NCBI RefSeq assembly: GCF_008801815.1
Contig: NZ_VZOX01000006.1
DNA length: 64,000 nucleotides
Direction: 5' to 3' (one strand)
From: Edwardsiella anguillarum
GTDB taxonomy: Bacteria; Pseudomonadota; Gammaproteobacteria; Enterobacterales; Enterobacteriaceae
Both the position numbers and the translations under genes were made by a program. Within the stretch, counting starts at the first letter, position 1. Each line of letters opens with the position of its first letter. Positions 7,905 through 16,896 of the stretch are shown in pieces. The notes under the pieces were generated by a model. The model had not been told where the DNA came from. It ran no database searches and saw nothing but the letters and a program-made list of their open reading frames with translations.

Positions 7905-9251
7905 TCAGGCGTTAACCTGCACCGCCGGCGGCGCTTTGCTCTCGGCCTTCTGCGCGCGCAGGAACGGCAGCAGAAACAGCGCAGACAGACAGGCCGCCAC
8001 GGAAATCACGACGAAAAAGCCGTTCCAGTGCCACACCTCCATCACCCGGGCGATTGGATAACCGGAAAGCGCCGCCCCCAGATAGGCGAACAGGCCGACA
8101 AAACCGGTCGCCGCGCCGGCCGCATCCTTATGAGAACACTCGGCGGCGGCCATCCCGATTAGCATCTGCGGACCAAAGATGAAGAAGCCGATGGAGAAGA
8201 AACAGGCGGCCTGCAGCGCATAGCTGCCGCCCGGCATCAGCCACAGCGCGGCCACGGAGAGGAAGATCCCGATAGCGAAGATCAGGTTCATCGGGCCGCG
8301 GTTGCCGCGGAACAGTCTATCGGAGCCCCAGCCGGCGACCAGAGAACCGATAAAGCCCCCCACCTCAAACAGCGACAGCGCCGAGTTGGCGGTCATCAGC
8401 GAGTAGCCCTTGGTCTGGGTCAGGTACAGGTTACCCCAGTCATTGATCGCGGTACGCACGATATATACCAGCACATAAGAGACGGCCAGCAGCCAGATGT
8501 ACTTATTCGTCAGCACATAGCGCTTGATGATCTCTTTATTGGAGAGCCCCTTGCCTTCGGACTCCTGCACCAGCTCCAGTGCGTCATTACGCCATTTTCC
8601 GACGCTCGGCAGCCCCATCGTGACCGGCTTGTCGCGCAGGCGCCAGCACATCAGCAGCCCCAGTACGATACCGATAATCCCGGGGATGATCATGCCATAG
8701 CGCCAGCTGAAGTGCAGAGAAATAAAGCCGACCAGCAGCGGGATCAGCGCGCCGCCGACGTTATGAGAGGTATTCCAGATGGCCCACCAGCTGCCGCGTT
8801 CGGCGCGTGAATACCAGCTGGTCAGGATCTTCGAGCACGGCGGCCAGCCCCAGCCCTGGAAGAAGGCGTTAACCATCCACAGCGCCCCCAGCACCAGCAG
8901 CGACGAACTCATCCCGAAGACGATATTGATAATACCGGTCATGATCAGCCCCAGGCCCATAAAATAGCGCGGGTTGGAGCGATCGCTGATCATCCCGGAG
9001 ATGAACTTGGAACAGCCATAGGTGATATAGAATAGCGTACCCATGATGCCGATATCGGACATGCTCAGTCCCAGATCGCTGATCATTTCCGGCATGATGA
9101 AGTTGAAGCTTTTGCGGGTAAAGTAAAAGGCGGCGTAGCCAACATACATGACCCACATCAGCTGGATGCGCCAGTATTTATAGGCTGCATCAACCTTGGC
9201 GCTATCCTGGATCTCGGGCGCGTCGGTGCGGCTTTTCAGAAAAGACCACAT
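7905..9251 (-). CDS. uhpC: Hexose-phosphate sensor/receptor UhpC (MFS family)
   Basis: Membrane protein of the organophosphate:phosphate antiporter family that senses external glucose-6-phosphate and signals to UhpB. It has 448 residues with the 12-helix MFS layout. Diagnostic stretches shared with E. coli UhpC include YALFYFTRKSFN-like AAFYFTRKSFN, FYITYGCSKFISG, SDRSNPRYFMG, NAFFQGWGWPPC and GMAAAECSHKDAAGAATGF. These fit UhpC better than UhpT. It follows uhpB by 105 bases. The last gene of the E. coli locus, uhpT, is missing downstream: a terminator and tRNA genes come instead. Confidence 0.93.
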   Translation of the reverse strand: MWSFLKSRTDAPEIQDSAKVDAAYKYWRIQLMWVMYVGYAAFYFTRKSFNFIMPEMISDLGLSMSDIGIMGTLFYITYGCSKFISGMISDRSNPRYFMGLGLIMTGIINIVFGMSSSLLVLGALWMVNAFFQGWGWPPCSKILTSWYSRAERGSWWAIWNTSHNVGGALIPLLVGFISLHFSWRYGMIIPGIIGIVLGLLMCWRLRDKPVTMGLPSVGKWRNDALELVQESEGKGLSNKEIIKRYVLTNKYIWLLAVSYVLVYIVRTAINDWGNLYLTQTKGYSLMTANSALSLFEVGGFIGSLVAGWGSDRLFRGNRGPMNLIFAIGIFLSVAALWLMPGGSYALQAACFFSIGFFIFGPQMLIGMAAAECSHKDAAGAATGFVGLFAYLGAALSGYPIARVMEVWHWNGFFVVISVAACLSALFLLPFLRAQKAESKAPPAVQVNA

Positions 9252-9356
9252 GGGGAAATACCTCGTGCGTGAAAACTCATCGTTGTAGCCGCTATGGTGC
9301 GGCGCGCGCGCGCGGGATAACTAATACAAATCCCCCGCCGCCGCTAAGAAAATCTC

Positions 9357-10892
9357 CTAGTTTTCCACCTCGCCGGATAAAACTGCGGGCAGGATCACAG
9401 CCAGCCGGGTCCCCTGATGGCTCTCCAAGCGCAGCTCCCCGCCCATGGCGCAGATCCGCTCTCGCAGGCCGCGCAGTCCATATCCCGGCGTCAGGCTGAG
9501 CGTATCCACCCCGCAGCCGTCATCGCAGATACTCACGTGCAGCAGGCCATCGGCGTCCTGCCAGCCCTCTACCTCGATATGACTGGCCCGCGCGTGGCGA
9601 CAGGCGTTCGTCACCCCCTCCTGACACAGGCGGTACAGCGTAATTTTCAGGGTATCGTCCAATGCAGCGTCGTCGATATGCCAGCGTAGCCGCGCCGTGG
9701 TGCCCTGCTCCGGCGGTGCCAGATCGCGCAGCAGCGCCGAGAGCGCCGCCGACAGCGGCAGGTTGCTCAGCGATGCCGGCCACAGCTGCGCCAGCAGATC
9801 GTGTACGCCGTCATATACCCGTAGGGCGTGGTTTTCGATGGCCTCGGCGCTGGCCAGCAGGCGCGGCTCATCGCTCAGCCGCCGAATGATGCCCGCCTGG
9901 GTGCGGATCACCGTAATGGTCTGCCCAACCTCATCATGCAGCTCACGGGCGATCTCCCGCCGGGTCATCTCCTGCGCCATGACCAGCGAACGGGCCAGCG
10001 AACGGTTCTCCGCCAGACGCTGCGCCAGCTGACGGTTCAGATCGCGCTGCCGCTCGATCCCGGCGCCCAACAGCATCCCGGTCAGACTCTGCGCCAGCAG
10101 CGATAGTAGCAGATCGCGGTGCGGGGCATCGCCCTGCGGCTCCGTCGCGATCAGCACCACGCCGTTCAGCAGCGTGGCCAGCAGCGCCCCCTGCCAGCCA
10201 TAGCGATACGACATGAAGACGATGGGGATCGCCAGACAGAAAGGGACAAAGCGGCGCAGATCGGCGTGCTGTGCCAGGTGCTGCAGCCATAGGCTCAGCG
10301 CGAACAGCAGTAGATAGCCGCCGATATGACGCAGGCGCAGGTTGACCGGGCGATGCAGGATCCCCGGCGTCAGCGGCAGCCAAATCTGCTGCGCCAAATA
10401 GTGCCAAATCAGCAGGCAGGTCGGTGCCACCGTCAACCCGCCGCACAGCCCCAGCAGTAGCGCCGGCCCCGGCATGGCGCCGGTCGCCAGCGACCAGGAC
10501 AGCGCCTGGAGCAGCGCCGCCAGCGCCACCAGCGCCCCCTGCTGCAGCGGCCAGCGCCATTCAACCTCTTGCCGCTGCTGACGCCGCAGCCAGTCTCCCG
10601 ATGCCCAGGCGAGGGCCATGCACAGCAGCAGTCCCCCCAGGGTTCCCCACAGCCAGCCGCCGCCGCCCAACTGATAGCTCAAAAACAGCTGCACGGCCAC
10701 GTCGCCGGCCAGAATGCCGGGCCAGTAGCGGCGCGGCGTCTGCAGCAGAATGCCCATCCGCAGACCGAAGGGAAACAGCAGCAGCGCGTCGACGGGCGCA
10801 GTCACCAGGGCCGCGCCGATAGCCCACAGGCAAAATCCGGCGATGGTATAGCAAAAGAAGATGGCGATGCTGGAGATCAGACGCTGCATCAC
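9357..10892 (-). CDS. uhpB: Sensor histidine kinase UhpB
   Basis: Membrane-bound kinase that takes the signal from UhpC and phosphorylates UhpA. The N-terminal ~280 residues hold about eight hydrophobic segments (MASE1-like). The HisKA_3-type dimerisation/phosphoacceptor motif ARELHDEVGQTITVIRTQAG has the phospho-histidine at about residue 319. The ATPase part shows ACRHARASHIEVEG and GYGLRGLRERICAMGG. It has 511 residues against 500 in E. coli. Its ATG overlaps the uhpA stop (ATGA), so the two are coupled. Confidence 0.94.
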   Translation of the reverse strand: MMQRLISSIAIFFCYTIAGFCLWAIGAALVTAPVDALLLFPFGLRMGILLQTPRRYWPGILAGDVAVQLFLSYQLGGGGWLWGTLGGLLLCMALAWASGDWLRRQQRQEVEWRWPLQQGALVALAALLQALSWSLATGAMPGPALLLGLCGGLTVAPTCLLIWHYLAQQIWLPLTPGILHRPVNLRLRHIGGYLLLFALSLWLQHLAQHADLRRFVPFCLAIPIVFMSYRYGWQGALLATLLNGVVLIATEPQGDAPHRDLLLSLLAQSLTGMLLGAGIERQRDLNRQLAQRLAENRSLARSLVMAQEMTRREIARELHDEVGQTITVIRTQAGIIRRLSDEPRLLASAEAIENHALRVYDGVHDLLAQLWPASLSNLPLSAALSALLRDLAPPEQGTTARLRWHIDDAALDDTLKITLYRLCQEGVTNACRHARASHIEVEGWQDADGLLHVSICDDGCGVDTLSLTPGYGLRGLRERICAMGGELRLESHQGTRLAVILPAVLSGEVEN

Positions 10893-11479
10893 TGTCCCAA
10901 CAGGCGGTGCGCCAGCTCAACGTTGTTGTTTACCCCCAGCTTGACAAACAGATTGGCGCGGTGGACGTGTACGGTTTTCGGCGACAGGCCGAGACGTTCG
11001 GCCACCTCCCGCACCTCTAGCCCCTGGGCCAGCATCATCGCCACCTCGCGCTCGCGGCGGGTTAGGGGATCGATACGGGTACGCGCCAGCTGCTGGGCAA
11101 TCTCCGGCATCAGATAGACGCCGCCCTGCGCGACGGTGCGTACCGCGCTGACCAGATCCTCGGGACGGCAGCGCTTGGACAGAAAGCCGCGCGCGCCGCG
11201 ATCCAGCGCCAACTCTACCAGCGCCGCACTGTCGTGCATCGACAGCATGATCACCGCCAGCCCGGAGGGCAGATCGGCCAGCAGATCCAGACCGCTTTCA
11301 TCAGGCATCGAGATATCACAGATACAGACCTGCACATCCAGCCCCGGCAGGCCGGCCCGCGCCTCTGCCGCCGAGCTAAACTCACCGACCACCGCCATAT
11401 CCTCCTCCAGCGCCAGCAGCTGTACGAAGCCGGATCGCACGATATAGTGGTCATCGATAAAGGCAATGCGGTAGGTCAT
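10889..11479 (-). CDS. uhpA: Response regulator UhpA
   Basis: NarL/LuxR-type response regulator that activates uhpT in E. coli. The receiver domain covers residues 1-120, with Asp-55 in VCICDISMPDESG and Lys in GFLSKRC. The C-terminal LuxR-type helix-turn-helix LTRREREVAMMLAQGLEVRE...LSPKTVHVHRANLF is intact. The length (196) equals that of E. coli UhpA. It is the first gene of uhpABC; its promoter should lie in 11480-11715. Confidence 0.95.
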   Translation of the reverse strand: MTYRIAFIDDHYIVRSGFVQLLALEEDMAVVGEFSSAAEARAGLPGLDVQVCICDISMPDESGLDLLADLPSGLAVIMLSMHDSAALVELALDRGARGFLSKRCRPEDLVSAVRTVAQGGVYLMPEIAQQLARTRIDPLTRREREVAMMLAQGLEVREVAERLGLSPKTVHVHRANLFVKLGVNNNVELAHRLLGQ

Positions 11480-11715
11480 GAGGGGCTCCGGCGGATAACG
11501 ATAGCGCTCGGATTATACACATACTCGGTGGGCTCCCGTAACGGCGTCGCGCCAGAAACCCCTCATCAAGGCGGGAAATGCGGGCCGGGGTTCGCGGGCC
11601 GCCCGCGTAACTCCGGCGCACGCCCCACAGGGCTGGCAACCAACCCTGCGGCGCGATCCGAAACGGCGATCGTCGACGGTGACGGCGCGCTCCTGGCGCC
11701 TCACCGCCCTGCAGA

Positions 11716-13272
11716 TCAGGCGAGCTTAAAGCTCTCCATACTCTGCATCAGCTGTTCGCTTTGTGCCTCCAGCGACGCCGTGGCCGCGGTGGACTCCTCT
11801 ACCAGCGCCGCGTTTTGCTGCGCCACCTGATCCATCTGGGCGATAGCCTGGTTTACCTGCTCGATACCGCGGGTCTGCTCCTGAGAGGCGCCGGAGATCT
11901 CCGCCATCAGCGCCGTCACGCGTACCACCTCGGCGGAAATCTTCGCCATGGTTTCCGCCGCCGCGCTGACGCGCCGCTCGCCGTCGCTCACCTGACGCAC
12001 CGAATCTTCGATCAGCAGCTTAATCTCTTTCGCCGACTGGGCGCTACGCTGCGCCAGGTTGCGCACCTCACCGGCCACCACGGCAAAGCCGCGACCCTGC
12101 TCACCGGCGCGCGCCGCCTCTACCGCCGCATTGAGCGCCAGAATATTGGTTTGGAAAGCAATACCGTCGATTACAGTGATAATATCGGCGATCTTCTGTG
12201 AACTATGAGAGATGCTGCGCATGCCGACGATCGCCTCATTGACGATGTCCGCGCCCTGATTCGCGCTGTCGGAGACGCCGCTCGCCAGCTGATTGGCCTG
12301 CTCCGCATTGGCCGCATTCTGACGCACCGTCGCCGTCAGCTGCTCCATGCTGGCCGCCGTCTCCTCCAGCGACGCCGCTAGCTCTTCGGTGCGCTGCGAC
12401 AGATCGCGGTTGCCGGCGCGCAGCTCACGGGCGCCGACGTCAACCTGCTCGCTGGCGTCGCGTACCCGGCGTACCGTCCCGGCCAACGCCTGCTGCATCT
12501 GCGTCAGCTGTCGACCCAGCTGGGCTATCTCCGAACGACCGCTCAGCACCAGCCGGCGGGCCAGATCTCCGGCGGCGATATGCTCCACCTGCTCATCCAG
12601 CTGCGCCAACGGCCGCAGAATGATGCCGCGCAGGGCATACCAGCAGAAGCCTCCGACCGCCAGCAGCAGGACGCAGGCGGAAATGATCAGGGTCATCGCG
12701 CGCTGATAATCCCGCTGCGCCTTCTCTAGCGCCTGACGTCCCAGCGTATCAGCAAACTGCCGAAACTCGCGTAAATCGCGGTCGTACTCCGTGGAGTGAC
12801 TGCTGACCTGATTCTCCAGCAGGGCGTAGTAGGCATCCAGATTGCGCGCCGCCAGAGCCTGAACCATCGGCTGCAGGCCATCCTGGATATAGGCGTTATA
12901 GCTCTGCTCGAGGCGAGTGCTCAGACGCTGCCCCTCCACGGTAACTTTTTTCAACGCGGAGAACTGAGCCATAATCTCGTTGGACTCGGTCAGTAGGGCC
13001 TCTACCGTCCGGCGGCTGCTGTCGGCGTCGGCAATATGTTCCAACGTCAGCTGGCGCGCCGCCACGGCGGCGGCGGAGCGGGCGCGCAGCGTTGCGCTAA
13101 AGCCGGTAGACAGCGGGCCCAGCTCAGCGGCCTGCAGCTGATTGACCACGGCCAGAGAGTGATTGCTCTGGCGTAAGAAATAAATTCCCATGCTGCTGAT
13201 AAAAAACAACAATAAGGTATAGGTAACGATGATGACAAGCAGTCCGCCACGGACTGTAATTCGTTGATTCAT
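11716..13272 (-). CDS. Methyl-accepting chemotaxis protein
   Basis: Transmembrane chemoreceptor of the Tar/Tsr class, 518 residues. TM1 is at about 10-32, a periplasmic four-helix-bundle ligand domain runs to about 185, TM2 (LIISACVLLLAVGGFCWYAL) follows, then a HAMP domain and the cytoplasmic signalling rod. The hairpin tip, which binds CheW/CheA, contains IAFQTNILALNAAVEAARAG and GRGFAVVAGEVRNLAQRSA. The protein ends in SFKLA and lacks the C-terminal NWETF-type pentapeptide that docks CheR, so it is a low-abundance-type receptor that probably depends on others for adaptation. The ligand cannot be predicted. It is monocistronic. Confidence 0.92.
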   Translation of the reverse strand: MNQRITVRGGLLVIIVTYTLLLFFISSMGIYFLRQSNHSLAVVNQLQAAELGPLSTGFSATLRARSAAAVAARQLTLEHIADADSSRRTVEALLTESNEIMAQFSALKKVTVEGQRLSTRLEQSYNAYIQDGLQPMVQALAARNLDAYYALLENQVSSHSTEYDRDLREFRQFADTLGRQALEKAQRDYQRAMTLIISACVLLLAVGGFCWYALRGIILRPLAQLDEQVEHIAAGDLARRLVLSGRSEIAQLGRQLTQMQQALAGTVRRVRDASEQVDVGARELRAGNRDLSQRTEELAASLEETAASMEQLTATVRQNAANAEQANQLASGVSDSANQGADIVNEAIVGMRSISHSSQKIADIITVIDGIAFQTNILALNAAVEAARAGEQGRGFAVVAGEVRNLAQRSAQSAKEIKLLIEDSVRQVSDGERRVSAAAETMAKISAEVVRVTALMAEISGASQEQTRGIEQVNQAIAQMDQVAQQNAALVEESTAATASLEAQSEQLMQSMESFKLA

Positions 13273-13492
13273 TAATTATTCCCTGTAAATAATACTGCGC
13301 CATGATGGGATCATCCCTTGGCCAGGTTTACTGTTAAGTCAGCGTTCGATTTATCGGCCACAGGGACAAAAACTTGAGCCAGATCACACAATAAAACAAA
13401 TCAGCGGCGTATAGACAGGGAAAAAGAGGATAGGCAGCGCGGCCGCGGAAGGAATCGGCGCCGCCGCGGCCGCGCCGGGGAGACCGCCCTGC

Positions 13493-14302
13493 TCAGCGGC
13501 GGCTCATCGCCTCCGACTTCGCGATACAGCGGGAGATGGCCTCGATCACCGACGCGCGCATGCCGTTCTCCTCCAGCGCGGCCACGGCCTCAATGGTCGT
13601 ACCGCCCGGCGAACACACCATATCCTTCAGCTCCGCCGGATGCGTACCGGTTTCCAGCACCATCTTTGCAGCGCCCATCACCGCCTGGGCCGCAAACTGA
13701 TAGGCCTGAGCCCGCGGCATCCCGGCGCGAACCGCCGCATCGGCCATGGCCTCGATAAACATGAACACATAGGCTGGTGACGATCCGCTCACCCCGACCA
13801 CGGCGTGGATCAGCGACTCCGGCACGACCTCCGCCCGCCCGAAGCTGCGGAACAAGGCGACGATCCGGGCGCACTCTTCGGCGCTGACTCGCCCGTTCGG
13901 GGTGATGGATGACATGCCAGCATTGACCAGCGAGGGCGTGTTGGGCATAACCCGAATCACCTTCTGCTGCGCAGGCAGACCCTCCTGGAGAGTCTCAAGC
14001 GTCACGCCGGCCGCAATAGAGACGACGATCGTCTCGGCCCGCAAACTCCCGTTAATCTCCTCCAGCAACGTACGCATCCCACTGGGCTTGACGCCCAGCA
14101 CCACGATATCCACCGCGGCGGCCAGCGCCGGCGCACCGGCGGCCGCGCCGACGCCATATTCATCGACAATCGCCCTGACGCTGTCAGCGGTTCGGTTATA
14201 CACCAGAATATCCTGCGGCCGCGCAAACTGACTGGCCAGCAGCCCCCCCAGAATGGCCCGGCCCATGTTGCCGCAGCCAATAAACCCGATTTTCTGCTCC
14301 AC
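13493..14302 (-). CDS. proC: Pyrroline-5-carboxylate reductase
   Basis: Catalyses the last step of proline synthesis, NAD(P)H-dependent reduction of pyrroline-5-carboxylate, in the cytoplasm. It has 269 residues as in E. coli. The N-terminal dinucleotide-binding motif is GFIGCGNMGRAILGGLL; the conserved RVMPNTPSLVNAGMSSI and the C-terminal MVCSPGGTTIEAVAALEENG, with the substrate-binding residues, are present. A GGAGG-like element lies upstream of the ATG. It is a single gene between the chemoreceptor and accessory DNA. Confidence 0.95.
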   Translation of the reverse strand: MEQKIGFIGCGNMGRAILGGLLASQFARPQDILVYNRTADSVRAIVDEYGVGAAAGAPALAAAVDIVVLGVKPSGMRTLLEEINGSLRAETIVVSIAAGVTLETLQEGLPAQQKVIRVMPNTPSLVNAGMSSITPNGRVSAEECARIVALFRSFGRAEVVPESLIHAVVGVSGSSPAYVFMFIEAMADAAVRAGMPRAQAYQFAAQAVMGAAKMVLETGTHPAELKDMVCSPGGTTIEAVAALEENGMRASVIEAISRCIAKSEAMSRR

Positions 14303-15044
14303 ACAACCTCCAGCCCAGTATTCATCATTAAGACAGGCGCGCCCGATGCAGCCGGCACCCTGGTGTCAGCCTACCACCAAGCGCCGTGGAAAAATATGCC
14401 ACCCGATGCCCCTTACACGCGTAAATATTGGAAAACAGGTCGCCCGACGTAGTCTAAAAATAATATTGTCAAATAATACGGTGATAAATACGCACATCCC
14501 GGGCTACGCAAAGATAACTCCACATTTTCTTTAATCGGCGGGGAATAACCGGACGCTAGCGGATGCTCCTGTAACAACGCGGAATACCCATCAGGACGAG
14601 AATAGAATCCATAATAAATTGAATCGACCGAAATATCTGTTTAGCCATCAAGAGGGTGGGGTAGCACGCTCGGAATGGCGCGGGGCGGTCGCGTATGCGT
14701 ATGTCTGAATCGCTTCGCCGTTCTGCCGGAGAAGGATGGCGCCATGGCCGATCAGTGCGTCGGGATACCTGCGCCAGCCGAGGATTCCGGATCTCGGTTT
14801 TGCCACGAAAGTGTCTGTACTGTCAGGATGATGCGAACCTGATCCCGTTATTCTGCCAACGTCCGATTGCGTCAGCCCCATGGTTCATGGAAAACGTCTT
14901 TAGCCGAATCGATGCCAATAATGTTAACGCTCACGATGGCCGCTCCGCTCAATTAGTGACGGTTTATCGCCCCACGGTGACACCAGAGAAGGGAAAGGAG
15001 GGCGACCACGCTATCAATAGCGTCGCTCCCTCCCCCACAAAGAC
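14303..15044. other. Gene-poor stretch between proC and idi
   Basis: These 742 bases hold no intact gene. The first 300 bases are AT-rich spacer. On the minus strand at 14872-14940 there is a trace of an IS110-type transposase start. Open frames at 14648-14881 (minus) and 14695-15111 (plus) show no family features and no ribosome-binding site. Confidence 0.55.
14872..14934 (-). pseudogene. Remnant of an IS110-family transposase N-terminus
   Basis: Read from GTG 14934 the peptide is VSVNIIGIDSAKDVFHEPWG and then a stop. The IIGID-AK-VFH pattern is the characteristic first block of the IS110 DEDD transposase, where the first catalytic Asp sits in IGID. No continuation of the transposase is recognisable, so this is a short relic. 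With only about 20 residues, chance similarity cannot be excluded. Confidence 0.5.
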
Positions 15045-15566
15045 TCAGCGCAGATGCACCGCGGCATGCTGCAAAACCGGCGTCAGGCACGCCCGGAACC
15101 ACGGCGTATAGTAGTCTGGCTGCTGCGCCATATGCCGTAGGATCGCCGTCGGCTCACGAAACACAAAGGCGTCCGCCTCGGCCAGGTTCAGCTGAGGCAT
15201 CCGATCGCTCTGGCCGATAAAAACGTGGGTTAACTCATGCTCCGTCAGTCCCTGCCCGACATCAACCCGATAGCGCAACGTCAGCCCAGGAGTCAGATCG
15301 CACTGCATCCCCATCTCTTCCTGCAGCCGGCGCGCCGCCGCGCGCTCGACAGATTCGCCCGGCAACGGATGACTGCAGCAGGTATTACTCCACTGCCCGC
15401 CGGCATGGTACTTATCGGCGGCGCGGCGCTGCAGCAGCAGCTCGCCGCGCGCATTGAAGATATAGACAGACAGCGCGCGATGCAGACACCCCTGACGGTG
15501 CGCCGCCAGCTTTTCCATATGCCCCTGCACGACGTCATACTCATCGACCAGAACAACCTCAATCAC
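15045..15566 (-). CDS. idi: Isopentenyl-diphosphate delta-isomerase, type 1
   Basis: Converts isopentenyl diphosphate to dimethylallyl diphosphate in isoprenoid synthesis; cytoplasmic, metal-dependent, Nudix fold. It has 173 residues (182 in E. coli). Visible motifs are the catalytic-cysteine block SNTCCSHPLPGES, the Nudix-like RRLQEEMGMQCDL and the catalytic-glutamate block LTEHELTHVFIG. GTG 15566 was chosen because a GGGAGAAAAAGG lies just upstream and IEVVLVDEYDV matches the family start; the longer reading to 15611 adds unconserved residues. It is monocistronic within otherwise accessory DNA. Confidence 0.92.
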   Translation of the reverse strand: MIEVVLVDEYDVVQGHMEKLAAHRQGCLHRALSVYIFNARGELLLQRRAADKYHAGGQWSNTCCSHPLPGESVERAAARRLQEEMGMQCDLTPGLTLRYRVDVGQGLTEHELTHVFIGQSDRMPQLNLAEADAFVFREPTAILRHMAQQPDYYTPWFRACLTPVLQHAAVHLR

Positions 15567-15845
15567 CCCTTTTTCTCCCCAACACACCCTAGAAACCGGG
15601 CGACACGCCAAGCCCGCGTGAGCGCGCGCCGTCCGAGCATGGCTACCATACCCGATCGCATCCAGGCTTTTTAGCCCCCGAAAACACTTTAGCCATAAAA
15701 ATCTGATCCACTGAGGTCATCATGCTGCGATCGCCGCACCTCACGGAGACGAGATAGGCTGGGGAGGATGACAGAAAAGGAGACGGCGGATGAGCGGGAG
15801 AAAGGGACGACATCCTTGTCGGCGACATCGGACTAAAAGGGACAG

Positions 15846-16610
15846 CTATGACAGCATGGCGCCATCCCGGTAACGGTGTACATAGTTCAGCGGCGTCACT
15901 CCATAATACTCTTTGAATACGGAAATAAAGTAAGAGGTACTGCTATAGCCGCACAGCGTCGATACCTGAGATATATTCTTATTAAAAACCAACAGCTGCT
16001 CCACAGCATAGCGCATACGGCAATCGGTCACGATTTTACTGTAGCTGGTCTGTTCATTTTTTAATTTCTTCTTCAACGAACTCGGGCTCAGACACAGGCA
16101 GCTAGCGACCGTCGTCAAGCTCCATGTCTTATGAATATCGCTCTGAATGATGTTGTATACATTCGCGCTAATATTATTACGAACCATTCTCATTAAGAAT
16201 GGAATAAAGCTTCTATTATTAAGAAAAATGGATAGAGCGGCAAACGTCAGCGAGCGCTTACGCTCAAACTCGATTTCATCGGCATCCCGCATCACCGAGT
16301 GGTAGGCGGCCTCACGGAATACATGGGGCGTACGGCAAGGCTCTATCATATAGGGCGGAAATCCACGCGATACCGGCGTATAGTGAGTGAGATCTTTCTT
16401 TAAAAAATGCAAATAGTCTTTTATTAGATCGCGGGAAATATAGAGAATAAGAGAGGAGTCAAGCGTAGAAAAATCAATTGAATCATTTTCAATGGAAACT
16501 AACATCAGATTATTTGCAGCAAACTTGACGACATCCCCCTCGCAAAATCTAACGTCTGTATCTTTCTCTGTTAAAACTATCGCACAACACTCATCACAGC
16601 AAAGTTTCAT
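15846..16610 (-). CDS. GadX/GadW-like AraC-family transcriptional regulator
   Basis: 254-residue regulator. The C-terminal ~100 residues are a two-helix-turn-helix AraC domain: WSLTTVASCLCLSPSSLKKK, SKIVTDCRMRYAVEQL and SQVSTLCGYSSTSYFISVFK followed by YYGVTPLNYV. The whole protein resembles E. coli GadX/GadW, including the middle block KRSLTFAALSIFLNNRSFIPF. ATG 16610 is preceded by TAGGAT at a suitable distance; the upstream ATG at 16655 would add 15 residues. Its codon use is more AT-rich than the core genes, and a long AT-rich region lies upstream, so horizontal origin is likely. No gad genes are in the window; the target is unknown. Confidence 0.85.
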   Translation of the reverse strand: MKLCCDECCAIVLTEKDTDVRFCEGDVVKFAANNLMLVSIENDSIDFSTLDSSLILYISRDLIKDYLHFLKKDLTHYTPVSRGFPPYMIEPCRTPHVFREAAYHSVMRDADEIEFERKRSLTFAALSIFLNNRSFIPFLMRMVRNNISANVYNIIQSDIHKTWSLTTVASCLCLSPSSLKKKLKNEQTSYSKIVTDCRMRYAVEQLLVFNKNISQVSTLCGYSSTSYFISVFKEYYGVTPLNYVHRYRDGAMLS

Positions 16611-16869
16611 AGCAGAACATCCTACATAAATGTAAAAATGCCTTATCAAAGCCAAACCCTAACGATTGAATAAGGCATAAACAGAGGTATAAATCTGACA
16701 TCCAATGCCAAAACAAAATACCGAATTATGCCGTGATTTCAATACGGCGCACGCAATATCAATGTATCATTATCTTTACGCTATTATATAAATAGAGACA
16801 TTTCTATCGAAAAATGAACTTTTTTCGCTAAAAAACATATTTTTTAAGAACGATTATTTATATAAAAAT

Positions 16870-16896
16870 GAAAAAAGCGCGGAGATAACCCCGCGC
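16870..16896 (-). terminator. Orphan terminator upstream of the AraC-family gene
   Basis: On the minus strand a GCGCGG/CCGCGC stem is followed by six T. No recognised coding gene ends nearby: the closest minus-strand gene, the universal stress protein, stops about 510 bases away. It may end an unannotated small RNA or a long 3' UTR. Confidence 0.6.

Noticed and set aside
14695..15111. Plus-strand open frame of 138 codons before idi
   Set aside because: No start signal, no family features, and it overlaps both the IS110 relic and the idi 3' end.
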